Shown: positions 32,505 to 40,736 of the stretch, piece after piece
Layout: each line of letters opens with the position of its first letter
Position numbering within the stretch: position 1 is the first letter of the stretch
Source: CAYMCO01 sp964388955
GTDB taxonomy: Bacteria > Chloroflexota > Anaerolineae > Anaerolineales > E44-bin32
Direction of reading: 5' to 3'
DNA length: 64,000 bases
Assembly: GCA_964388955.1 (NCBI GenBank)
Contig: CAYMCO010000022.1
Span: 1 to 64,000 of the forward strand
The notes under the pieces: model-generated
Told to the model about the DNA's origin: nothing
Databases searched by the model: none
What the model saw: the letters and a program-made list of their open reading frames with translations, nothing else
Position numbers and translations under genes: made by a program

Positions 32505-34340
32505 TCAAGCCCTTGAGGACCTCGATGGGTCGTTTGTCGGCGAGCGCGGCATGAGCGGGAGCAGGATATGGGATGGGCCCTCCCGATCATGGAAGACCTT
32601 CTGGTGGGCGAGGCGGGGCTCATCTTCCTGCCCCAAGGGGCCGGCCGTGTTCGGGTTGCGGTCGAAGCGATTGAAGTTGCTGCTCGAGATCTCGACACGC
32701 ACCCGGTGGCCGGCGCGCAGCACATAGCTGGTCGCCCAGAGGTCAATCGAATACTCATGGATCTCCCCCGGTGCAATGGGGGCGGGCTCGCGGTCTGAAT
32801 CCCGATAGCGCGCACGGATGATCCCCTCCTGAATCATCTGGCAGTAGCCATCCGGGAACACATCCACCAGCGCGGCGGTGAAATCGGTGTCGGGCGCGGA
32901 GGAAGCTGCGTATAGGATGGCCGTGATCGGCCCGGTGATCTCCGTATCGGCGGCAAGCGGCTCCGATGTATAGACAAGCACATCGGGGCGATCCTGCACT
33001 GGCCCCCGATCCTTCATCCCCTTCGCCAAGTACCAGTAATCCACCCCCAGGGAGTAGGTCACAGGATGCAGAGGGTCGTAGGCATATTGATCCGGGGGTT
33101 CGACTTCGGGGGAGGTTGTGTTCAGGCGGCCGTCCCCTCCCCTCGTATTGGCGGATCCGTTGCTGTGGAAGTAGAAACGGCTCTCCTGAGCTCGCGCGAG
33201 CGGCCATTCCCTCTCAAAGCGCCATTTGTCTTCTCCGGTCACGAAGATCTCAACTGGCGGCCTTGCATCCCAGCCGTTATCCATGCCCTTCAGAAAACGA
33301 TCGAAGAACAGTTCATGCCTATCGAACAGCCAGGCTGCCTCCCACTCCCCGCCCAGCCTCAGGCGCCCGATCCGATTGGTGCGCTCGGTCGAATGCTCGT
33401 GATCGATGGGCGCCATGACCAGCCATTGCTTATCCCGCGCCGCAGGATCCTGTGCGCACTCCCGCATCATTCGCCAAGCATCCAGTGTGCCGCCCGTGAA
33501 GGTGTCATACCAGCCGCCGATATGCAATATGGGGATCGAGATCTGATCGATCCGGGTGTGCAGCGAGCGTTCATCCCAGTAGGCATCCCGGTCGGGGTGG
33601 CGAATCGTCTCTCGAAAGATCTCGGTCCCCAGGCCGGCGTCATCGGCCATATCGATCAAGGGCAGGTGCCAGAAGTTCAGGCGCAGAGCGTTGCGCACCG
33701 TCTTGGTATCCTGGCGGGCCATCCACCCGCCGATGAGCTGCAGGTTGAAGGCGCCTCCCGTGTAGTTCAAGCGATAGGAATCGACGTCGATATCCATCGG
33801 CGCGATGCACTTCAAATTGGGATGCCGGCTGACGGCCGCTGCCCATTGGGTGTGCCCGTAATAGGATTCCCCCATCATGCCGATGTTGCCATCGCACCAG
33901 AGCTGGCGCGCGATCCACTCCAGGGTGTCGTAGCCATCTTCGATTTCGTTCGCCATGGCATGGAAGTCCCCTTCCGAGGCCCATTTGCCGCGCACGTCCT
34001 GGATGACGCAGACATACCCCTTTCTGGGCCAGAAGCGGCCGTAGGCTGGCATATAGGTATAGTATTCCCCTTTGCCGTAGGGCAGCCGGATGAGCACCAC
34101 CGGGAACTCGCCTTTGACCGGCGGCTTGTATATGTCGGCATATAGGCGCACGCCATCCCGCATCAGGATGGGGACGTCCTTCTCTACGGCGTGGCGCGCG
34201 TATTGATCCGGCGTGCTGCTGGGGATCCTCATGAATGGCAGAAGCAGGTGCTTCTCCAAAAAAGACACCGGACGCAGGAACCCCCAGAGAACGTCTGCAT
34301 ATGCAAGACGCAGCATGCGCCTGAGGCCTGTTTCTCTCAT
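32505..34340 (-). CDS. CocE/NonD-family serine hydrolase (copy 1)
   Basis: An about 611-residue X-Pro dipeptidyl-peptidase/cocaine-esterase-like hydrolase. The alpha/beta-hydrolase core has the nucleophile in MMGESYYGHTQWAA, an Asp in HIGGWYDTFTGG and a His in PIDHEHS. The C-terminal jelly-roll domain follows (about 380-590). Such enzymes cleave amide or ester bonds of acylated amines, dipeptides or antibiotics. No signal peptide is evident, although the N-terminus is hydrophobic. The 3' part carries a 257-bp stretch nearly identical to the second copy at 40737 (see repeat). The start is uncertain: ATG 34340 has no strong ribosome site and a GTG lies at 34349. Confidence 0.85.
   Translation of the reverse strand: MRETGLRRMLRLAYADVLWGFLRPVSFLEKHLLLPFMRIPSSTPDQYARHAVEKDVPILMRDGVRLYADIYKPPVKGEFPVVLIRLPYGKGEYYTYMPAYGRFWPRKGYVCVIQDVRGKWASEGDFHAMANEIEDGYDTLEWIARQLWCDGNIGMMGESYYGHTQWAAAVSRHPNLKCIAPMDIDVDSYRLNYTGGAFNLQLIGGWMARQDTKTVRNALRLNFWHLPLIDMADDAGLGTEIFRETIRHPDRDAYWDERSLHTRIDQISIPILHIGGWYDTFTGGTLDAWRMMRECAQDPAARDKQWLVMAPIDHEHSTERTNRIGRLRLGGEWEAAWLFDRHELFFDRFLKGMDNGWDARPPVEIFVTGEDKWRFEREWPLARAQESRFYFHSNGSANTRGGDGRLNTTSPEVEPPDQYAYDPLHPVTYSLGVDYWYLAKGMKDRGPVQDRPDVLVYTSEPLAADTEITGPITAILYAASSAPDTDFTAALVDVFPDGYCQMIQEGIIRARYRDSDREPAPIAPGEIHEYSIDLWATSYVLRAGHRVRVEISSSNFNRFDRNPNTAGPLGQEDEPRLAHQKVFHDREGPSHILLPLMPRSPTNDPSRSSRA
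32635..32891 (-). repeat. Near-identical segment shared by the two CocE-like genes (copy 1)
   Basis: This 257-bp stretch matches 40837-41093 in the same orientation. I count one mismatch in the first 197 bp (A at 32670 against G at 40872) and four more in the following 60 bp. Outside it the two genes diverge clearly even at protein level. It encodes the middle of the C-terminal jelly-roll domain. Confidence 0.85.
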
Positions 34341-34384
34341 GGAGTGCACCCGATCGGCGAAATCACGAGACGCCCTTTGGGACG

Positions 34385-36112
34385 CTATGGGTAGTTGCGG
34401 AACAGCCGGTCATCGACATACACGACCCGGCCCCCGACCATGGTCATCGCCACCTGCAGATTGCGGATCTTGGTGGGACTCACCGCGTAGGGATCATCGG
34501 ACAGCACCACCAGGTCCGCCAGCTTGCCTGCCTCCATCGATCCCTTATCCGCCTCCTCGAAGGCCACCTTGGCGCCGTTGATGGTGTACATGCGCAGTGC
34601 ATCCTTCACGCCGACCCGCTCGTCCGCATTCTGATGGTTGATGAGCACATGCATGCCCAGGAAGGGGTCGGTGGAGAGCACGTCGGCCCAGTCGCTGCCG
34701 CAGGCGAGCAGCACGCCGGCCTCGAGCATGGTGCGGTTGCGATGCAGGCGATTCACCCGTTCCTCGCCCAAGTAGTAGCGGTATTCATCGTAGACCAGGA
34801 AGATCGGCGACATGACCGCGGCCACGCCCAACCGAGCCATGCGCTCAATCTGATGGTCAGTGAGCAGCTCGGCGTGCTCGATGCGGTGCCGATGATCGGG
34901 GCGCGGATGTTGGCCCAGGGCGTACTCATAGGCCCCCAGCACCTCCTCCGAGCAGCGGTCGCCACAGCAGTGAATCGCCCACTGGATGCCGGCAGCATGG
35001 ACGGTCGACACCACGCGCTTTAGATCCTCTCCCGACACATACAGAATGCCGCGGTTATCGGGCTGATCAAGGTAGGGTTGCACGACCGCGGCCGTGTTGT
35101 CCGGCGGTACGATGTCCCCGTCGTTGAGCATCTTGGCGCCGACGCGGGCGCCGTACTTCGCGGAGAGATCTTGGACTAGGCCGATGTTCTCCCTCAGGTT
35201 GTCCTCGCTGATGTCCGGGAAACGGCGACTGAAGAAATCGAGGACGTCGTAGTAGACGACGAAGCGTGTGGCCAGAGGCTCGGAGAGCAGGAAGCGCGTC
35301 TGGGACTCATCCGCACCCGCGACGTGCGTGGTGGTGAAGCCCACGGCAGCGGCCTCCTCGGCGAAGGCGATATCCCGCTCGCGCCTCATCTCCTCCGTCA
35401 CGGGCGGCTGCAGTTCCCTGGCGAAAATCCCGCGCAGCACCGCCACCGCGCCGACGAGGGGGGGCTGGGCCTCCGTCAAGATGCCGGTGGGCTCCCCCGT
35501 CTCAGGGTCCTTCACGATCCCCCCCAGATCTTCCCCGCCTTCGGCAATCACCCGCTCCAGCAGTTTGGTGTTCACGATGGCGCCGTGGTTCAAGCCCAGC
35601 GCGACGTAGTGATCGGGCGCGACCGCGTCGAGCTCCTGGCGAGTGGGCCAGCGCTGCTCCTTGAGATGCAGCGATCCGAAGCGCGGGCCCACGGGGTCCA
35701 CTTTGTCGCACAGGATCAGCTCCCCCTCCGGCACCTGGCGCGCGTATTCGGCGAGGCGGGCCTGCAGATCCCCGATCGAGCGGCTGTACTGCACGGTGAA
35801 CATCTTCTCTCCCGTGCCCATGGCGGTGTGGTCATGCGCGTTGATGAACCCGGGCAGGACCGTCCTGCCCGCCAGGTCGAGGATTTCCGTGCCGTCCCCC
35901 ACCAGGGGCTCCATCTCAGTCGAGGATCCCACACCCAGGATCCGATCGCCGCGGATGGCGATGGCCTGAGCGCGCGAATCGGCCTCGTCCATGGGGATTA
36001 CGTGCGCATTCGTAACCAGCAGATCGGCCGCGTCGCCGCTGGGTGTCTCCCGTCTGCGGCCCAGCAGGAAACGGATCGAACGGTTATATGTCCCATACTG
36101 CATGGCGTCCAT
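34385..36112 (-). CDS. YtcJ/NfdA-type amidohydrolase (COG1574), second paralog
   Basis: A 575-residue Amidohydro_3 enzyme. Metal motifs: INAHDH near residue 95, a late His in WAIHCCGDRC, a His in RHRIEHAEL and the Asp in CGSDWAD. The first motif is AHDH rather than the usual SHxH, and the protein has an extra N-terminal segment of about 28 residues (MDAMQYGTYNRS). An amide, formamide or ureide is a likely substrate. It sits between the binding-protein gene and CocE copy 1. ATG 36103 has a better placed AAAGG than ATG 36112, so the true start may be three codons later. Confidence 0.87.
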   Translation of the reverse strand: MDAMQYGTYNRSIRFLLGRRRETPSGDAADLLVTNAHVIPMDEADSRAQAIAIRGDRILGVGSSTEMEPLVGDGTEILDLAGRTVLPGFINAHDHTAMGTGEKMFTVQYSRSIGDLQARLAEYARQVPEGELILCDKVDPVGPRFGSLHLKEQRWPTRQELDAVAPDHYVALGLNHGAIVNTKLLERVIAEGGEDLGGIVKDPETGEPTGILTEAQPPLVGAVAVLRGIFARELQPPVTEEMRRERDIAFAEEAAAVGFTTTHVAGADESQTRFLLSEPLATRFVVYYDVLDFFSRRFPDISEDNLRENIGLVQDLSAKYGARVGAKMLNDGDIVPPDNTAAVVQPYLDQPDNRGILYVSGEDLKRVVSTVHAAGIQWAIHCCGDRCSEEVLGAYEYALGQHPRPDHRHRIEHAELLTDHQIERMARLGVAAVMSPIFLVYDEYRYYLGEERVNRLHRNRTMLEAGVLLACGSDWADVLSTDPFLGMHVLINHQNADERVGVKDALRMYTINGAKVAFEEADKGSMEAGKLADLVVLSDDPYAVSPTKIRNLQVAMTMVGGRVVYVDDRLFRNYP

Positions 36113-36203
36113 ACCTTTCTATGGGTTCTTCCCTCTAAGTCGCAAAGCATCCGCTGCAGCGAGCTTGTTGGCCGATAGATGGCCGTTCAACGAACCGAAA
36201 TAG

Positions 36204-36234
36204 AGCCGGGGCGGGCGAGTACACCCGCCCGGCT
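36204..36234 (-). other. Stem-loop after the binding-protein gene
   Basis: AGCCGGGGCGGG (36204-36215) pairs with CCCGCCCGGCT (36224-36234), 11 bp with one bulged G and an 8-nt loop, 15 bp beyond the stop of the binding protein. A short CTATTT follows on the minus strand, not a true T-run. It parallels the hairpins after the other two binding-protein genes. Confidence 0.55.
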
Positions 36235-36249
36235 TCTCATTCCGATTTG

Positions 36250-37983
36250 TCACTCGACGGGCGTATACCCCCAGATGCCATCCCAAGACCAAGTCATCCA
36301 CCCGTTATCGGTGTCGCTGATGGCCCAGCGGTCGTTGCGGAAGGCCTCAAAGCGCTTAAGGAACGCGAGCTGGATGTATGGAACATCATCATGGATCTTC
36401 TGGACAATGTCATGGATATATGACATTCGCTCCGCACGATCGGGCGCATATCGTTGACCATAGTACAGCTCATCCATGGCGTCGTCGCAGTAACCGGCGA
36501 AATTGGTGCCCCAATCAATCGCGTCGCAAATGAACCACTGGAGTTGAAGATCCGGATCGAAGGTGAAAGCGTACTGGGTGATCGCAAAATCGTAGTCGGA
36601 TGCCCTCATCATATCGTTCAGAGCGGCGCTATCAACGGCCGACGGCTGGGCATCTATCCCCGCCTCCGCAAGCCACTGACTCATCGTCTCGGCGTACACC
36701 AACAGATAGGAGTTGTTCGCATCAAACAACAGCTCCAGGGAAAGCGGTTGGCCTGTGCCGTCATTCATCTCGCGCACCCCGTCGCCATCGCTATCCATAT
36801 ATCCGGCTTCGTCCAGAATTCGATTGGCCTCTGCGAGATCAAAACTGTATGCCCTCACATCGTCGGGCGACCACGGGCTCAACGCGTGATCGGGCCCTGC
36901 ATCAAAGAAGTTCTCGGAGGCGTAGGCCCTTCCATAGAGCACGGTGTCCACAAGCTGCTGCTTGTCGATCGCATGAGCGATCGCTTGCCGCACCCGAAGG
37001 TCTTTGATGGCAGGATTCTGGTTGCCATCCTCGCTGACGTTGAACCACATGTGGTATTCCATCTCAGGCGGATTCTCGACCACGGTGATCTCGGGAATGG
37101 CCTGCAGGGGATCCACCATATCCGGGCCCACATAGGTGACACTGTCTATCTCGCCGGCAATTATGGATTGGGTGGCCGCGTCCAAATTCGAATACGTGAT
37201 GACAATGATGCGATCCACCGGCGGCTTCCCCATGAAGTACCCTTCGTGCGCGTCGAGTATGATGTATTGTCCCTGGACCCATTCAACCAGCTTGAAGGGT
37301 CCGGTACCTATATTCTCTGCGTTGTCAAAATCGTATACCGTCTCGGCATCGTACTGCCCCCAGATCTGGGGCGGAAGGGCGTAGACGTAGGGCAGGTTGT
37401 CCAAGAGGATGGGTTCGGCAAGCGCTTCATCCAGGGTGAGTTGTATCGTCCGATCATCGATCACCTTCGCCCCGAAGTTCTCACCCACAGCCGTCCCCAG
37501 CAACCAGGAGAGCGCCTCGTTGCCCGCCATGTAGTTCAGGCTCCAAGCGATATCGTCAGCGCCGAACGGCGTGCCATCATGGAAGGTGGCTCCACTCAAG
37601 TCCCTCAGGTGGAAGGTCCATGTGTACCCATCTTCAGATATATCCCAGCTCTCGGCCAGCCGTCCTCGCGCCCAATCCGCGCCCCAACTTCCATAATCGA
37701 CGAGAGAGTCATACAGCACTTCCCACAACTGATATCCTGACCAGCAATAGGCGGGATTGAGACAGTCGATCATGTCGCCTTCACCCGATGTCGTGCGCAA
37801 AACCAGAGTCTCTCCCTCCGGCGCCACCGCTTCGGTGGGCTCCGCTTCTGCCGGGCTGGTCGGCAGCGGCGCCTCCGGAGCCTCCGGCTCTTCCGCTACT
37901 GGGGTCGGAGCCGGGCCACACGCCCCGGCCAGCAAAGCCATCACCAGCAACAATCCAATGAATAACCCATGTCGGGATTTCAT
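36250..37983 (-). CDS. Family 5 substrate-binding lipoprotein (second copy)
   Basis: A 577-residue lipoprotein: signal residues 1-22 (lipobox LAGAC, Cys22), a Pro/Glu/Ala linker to about 55, then the SBP_bac_5 domain with WTFHLRDLSGATFHDG. A DSDGDGVREM loop near residue 420 resembles a calcium loop and recurs in the third binding protein. ATG 37983 has AGGAGG at good distance; the frame is open 30 codons further but without a signal sequence. It has no permease genes beside it in the window, so it may use permeases encoded elsewhere. It heads the minus-strand gene set that runs to 27334, which suggests its ligand is the pathway's substrate. Confidence 0.9.
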   Translation of the reverse strand: MKSRHGLFIGLLLVMALLAGACGPAPTPVAEEPEAPEAPLPTSPAEAEPTEAVAPEGETLVLRTTSGEGDMIDCLNPAYCWSGYQLWEVLYDSLVDYGSWGADWARGRLAESWDISEDGYTWTFHLRDLSGATFHDGTPFGADDIAWSLNYMAGNEALSWLLGTAVGENFGAKVIDDRTIQLTLDEALAEPILLDNLPYVYALPPQIWGQYDAETVYDFDNAENIGTGPFKLVEWVQGQYIILDAHEGYFMGKPPVDRIIVITYSNLDAATQSIIAGEIDSVTYVGPDMVDPLQAIPEITVVENPPEMEYHMWFNVSEDGNQNPAIKDLRVRQAIAHAIDKQQLVDTVLYGRAYASENFFDAGPDHALSPWSPDDVRAYSFDLAEANRILDEAGYMDSDGDGVREMNDGTGQPLSLELLFDANNSYLLVYAETMSQWLAEAGIDAQPSAVDSAALNDMMRASDYDFAITQYAFTFDPDLQLQWFICDAIDWGTNFAGYCDDAMDELYYGQRYAPDRAERMSYIHDIVQKIHDDVPYIQLAFLKRFEAFRNDRWAISDTDNGWMTWSWDGIWGYTPVE

Positions 37984-38073
37984 CTCTGCTTCCTCCTGTA
38001 GCCGTTGTCCGATGGGCAAAATGCTGCGACGTGCTGTTCCAAGGTTTCCGATGGGCCTCCTCTCTGCGTCCAA

Positions 38074-39036
38074 ATATCGGCGCCTCCCTAACGCCCGGAA
38101 TGAACTCCTGTGAGCAAACCGGCGCGGCGCAACAGTCTGCCACTTTGGATGTCTTGAGAAAGGAATCCTCTGGCAAGCATGATGTTTGTGCGCGTTATGG
38201 GATTGCCCCCGCCCGTCCAGTGTCTTCCTTCCCCATCACCCCACTGCGGGCCTGCAGCCCTAGCTGCCCAAGGAAGAAGCGAGATCCCCGAAGAGATCGG
38301 AGCAGATTAGCTGTATCTCGCAATATCAACTAATAGATTATCACCAAGCGACGCCTAGGTCAATCGATTTCTACGAATTTCGTATTCAGGGTCAACAGTT
38401 GGCCAAGTTCACGTTACGCAAGTCCCCTCCGTAATGATGACGAGGATGAATCTGATGACCATCGAAGCCCGACCACCCTGCAGGCGCACTCCGGACGTTC
38501 TCAATCGCAAGATATGCGCACGCGGTGCCTGCCCATAGTTTATGCACGGCGGACTGCAAGCGCGAAAAAGCGAGGGGCGAGCGACATCGTGATGGAGGTT
38601 CCAGAGGGGAATCACCCTTGAAAGATCACATTTCCGCGCTCATCGCATTTCTTATCTGCCGGCACGCGAATATGTACTCGAAGGGCGCAGCTCATCGGAT
38701 TGCTCAGGGCACTGTCCGCAGGGTCATGTCTGCCAGTCTGGGTATCGGCGTAATGGTCTGAACGCCGGTTGTGATGTCTCACTCGGGAATGACGAATCCT
38801 CTGGCTCAGGGGATGGTAAATGGGGTCGGCTTCTGGGCTTCCTTAGGGGGACGGATCCAACGCCATTAGCGGTCTGACAACACGGGAGCCCTCCGAGCCC
38901 GATAAAGAGGTGAGGCGATCGTCCCCAGCCCCGCTACCTCGGTCCACTTCCCTCGCGTGATTCCTGGCTCAATTCGGTCCGATAGCGGAGTGACTCGATC
39001 ATGACATGTGCGAGGGGAGGTGGATCGAGCTTCATC
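38074..39036. other. Gene-poor region of about 1 kb
   Basis: Between the second binding protein and the third amidohydrolase no convincing coding sequence was found on either strand; the short open frames lack ribosome sites and similarity. The stretch 38290-38400 is relatively AT-rich and holds the promoter and palindrome listed separately. From 38760 to 39030 I see nothing recognisable. Confidence 0.6.
38335..38384 (-). promoter_or_regulatory. Promoter and upstream palindrome for the 27-38 kb gene set
   Basis: On the minus strand TTGACC (complement of 38358-38363) and TAATCT (complement of 38335-38340) are exactly 17 bp apart. A 13-bp palindrome, TACGAA-T-TTCGTA at 38372-38384, lies 9 bp upstream of the -35 element, where activators usually bind. 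Transcription from here would reach the binding-protein gene after a leader of about 345 nt. The long leader is unusual; a small RNA or upstream control is possible. Confidence 0.6.
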
Positions 39037-40668
39037 TCATGACGGCTCCCTGAGCTCTGCCTCGCCGACCTCCTTGCGCTGGAATGCCACTTTGCCATCT
39101 AGAATGGTCATCTCGACCTGGATCAACAGCAGGTCGTCGGGCTTCACTTCCAGTGGGTTCGAGGAGAGGACAACCAGGTCCGCCAGTTTCCCCTCTTCAA
39201 TGGACCCCCGTGTGCGTTCGTGGAACCCCGAATAGGCGGAGAATGCCGTGTACACACGCAGGGCTTCCTGCACGCTGATGGCCTCCTGAGGGCAGATTCT
39301 CACGCCATCGCGGTTCTTCCTGGCGACCATGCAGTAGATGCCGAAGAAGGGATTCACCGCAAAAGGCTGCGTGCCCGCGGTGTCGGAATTCCCGGGTGGC
39401 TGGAAGCCATCATCGATCAACGTGCGGTAGATGAACGCCCGTTCTTCAGGACCTAGCTGTGCATCGAAGTCGTCCGGTGCACCGTACATGAAAGCCGCGG
39501 TGGGCACCGGGATCGCCCTCACCGCTCGGAGCCGCGCCAATTGGCGGGGATCGGCCCATTCATTGCCGATATGCTCGATGCGAGCCCGGTGGTTATCGTG
39601 CTGGGGATACATGCGAAAAACCTGCTCCAGGGCTTCAATAGCCATTTCCTGGGCACCATCCCCAATGGCATGAATCCAGGGCTGCAGCCCTGCACGGGTG
39701 GCGCGGGCCAGCAGGTTAGTCAGCCCCTGATATGTACGGGTGAGCAGCCCCCACTCCGAGGGAGGGGCGGACAACCGCTCCGAAAAGAAGGCCGCCCGAT
39801 CATCGCCATCCACGAAGATCTTCACCCCTCCGACGCTCAACCAGTCATTGCCAAAGCCTGCCGACAGGCCCGTCTTCTCAAGTTCCGCCATCTGGATTAA
39901 GGGCTGGTGGCCGGGGGGCAGCGTGTACCAGATGGCGAGGCGCACCGGAAGGCGCCGCTCGCGCAGCAGCTCTTGGTAAGCGCGAATGGCGTCCACGCTG
40001 ATCGGGAGTTCATACACGGTGGTGATTCCCTGGGCGAGGAAGCTGTCGTGCAGCTCCTGGCGCAGGGCTTCCTTCAGGTCGTCAAAGCCCGCTCTGGGGA
40101 CGGCCAGCAGGTCGAAGCCCTCCTCAATGACCCCTGTGGGCTCTCCAGATTCTGTTCTCCCAATGCGGCTCCCCGGCGGATCGGGGGTCTCCCGGTCGAT
40201 TCCACTTGCCCTCAGCGCCTGGGAATTGGCGACGACCTTGTGCATGCTCCAGCGGATGGCCACCGGATGCTCCGGCGCGGCACGATCCAGCTCCTCCCGG
40301 GAGGGCAGGCCCTGCCCGAACGTGCCCTGCGCGACAATCCAGGTCCCTTTTGGCAGGTCTTCTGCGTGGCCTCTGATCCGTTCGACAATCTCCGCGCGGC
40401 TCAACTCGCGCACATCTTGCCAGAAGCGCTTCGCATATGTCCCCAACTCGACGTGGGTGTGGGCATCGATGAACCCGGGCACCACTGCCCGGCCGTCCAG
40501 CTCCAGGACATCTGTCCCTTCGCCAACCCACGGGGCGATCTCGTCGTTGGATCCCACCGCCGCGATATGATTGCCCTGTATGGCCACGCTGGCGGCCATA
40601 TCATCGCCGGAATTCATGGTTATGATCTTCCCGTTGTGAAGCACAAGGTCGGCTTGCTTCGCCTTCAT
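39037..40668 (-). CDS. YtcJ/NfdA-type amidohydrolase (COG1574), third paralog
   Basis: A 543-residue Amidohydro_3 enzyme with DAHTHVELG near residue 70, HAIGDGAQEMA, RARIEHIGNEW and a closing strand LIQVEMTILDGKVAF. The usual GSDWP motif with the metal Asp is altered: the matching region reads PGNSDTAGTQPFA, which keeps Asp but in a different setting. Start ATG 40668 has GGGGAG upstream; the frame is open to 40740. It is the last gene of the long minus-strand methyltransferase region and follows CocE copy 2, repeating the amidohydrolase/CocE pairing seen at 32-36 kb. Confidence 0.86.
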   Translation of the reverse strand: MKAKQADLVLHNGKIITMNSGDDMAASVAIQGNHIAAVGSNDEIAPWVGEGTDVLELDGRAVVPGFIDAHTHVELGTYAKRFWQDVRELSRAEIVERIRGHAEDLPKGTWIVAQGTFGQGLPSREELDRAAPEHPVAIRWSMHKVVANSQALRASGIDRETPDPPGSRIGRTESGEPTGVIEEGFDLLAVPRAGFDDLKEALRQELHDSFLAQGITTVYELPISVDAIRAYQELLRERRLPVRLAIWYTLPPGHQPLIQMAELEKTGLSAGFGNDWLSVGGVKIFVDGDDRAAFFSERLSAPPSEWGLLTRTYQGLTNLLARATRAGLQPWIHAIGDGAQEMAIEALEQVFRMYPQHDNHRARIEHIGNEWADPRQLARLRAVRAIPVPTAAFMYGAPDDFDAQLGPEERAFIYRTLIDDGFQPPGNSDTAGTQPFAVNPFFGIYCMVARKNRDGVRICPQEAISVQEALRVYTAFSAYSGFHERTRGSIEEGKLADLVVLSSNPLEVKPDDLLLIQVEMTILDGKVAFQRKEVGEAELREPS

Positions 40669-40736
40669 GGTGCGGTCTCCCCTCGTTCGGGTCGGTAGGG
40701 AGAAACGGCGGCCTCTCTCACCGCCCCTCGCCTGGG

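Noticed and set aside
36454..37740. 428-codon open frame antisense to the second binding protein
   Set aside because: Mirror frame of a well supported lipoprotein gene; composition and lack of motifs show it is not coding.
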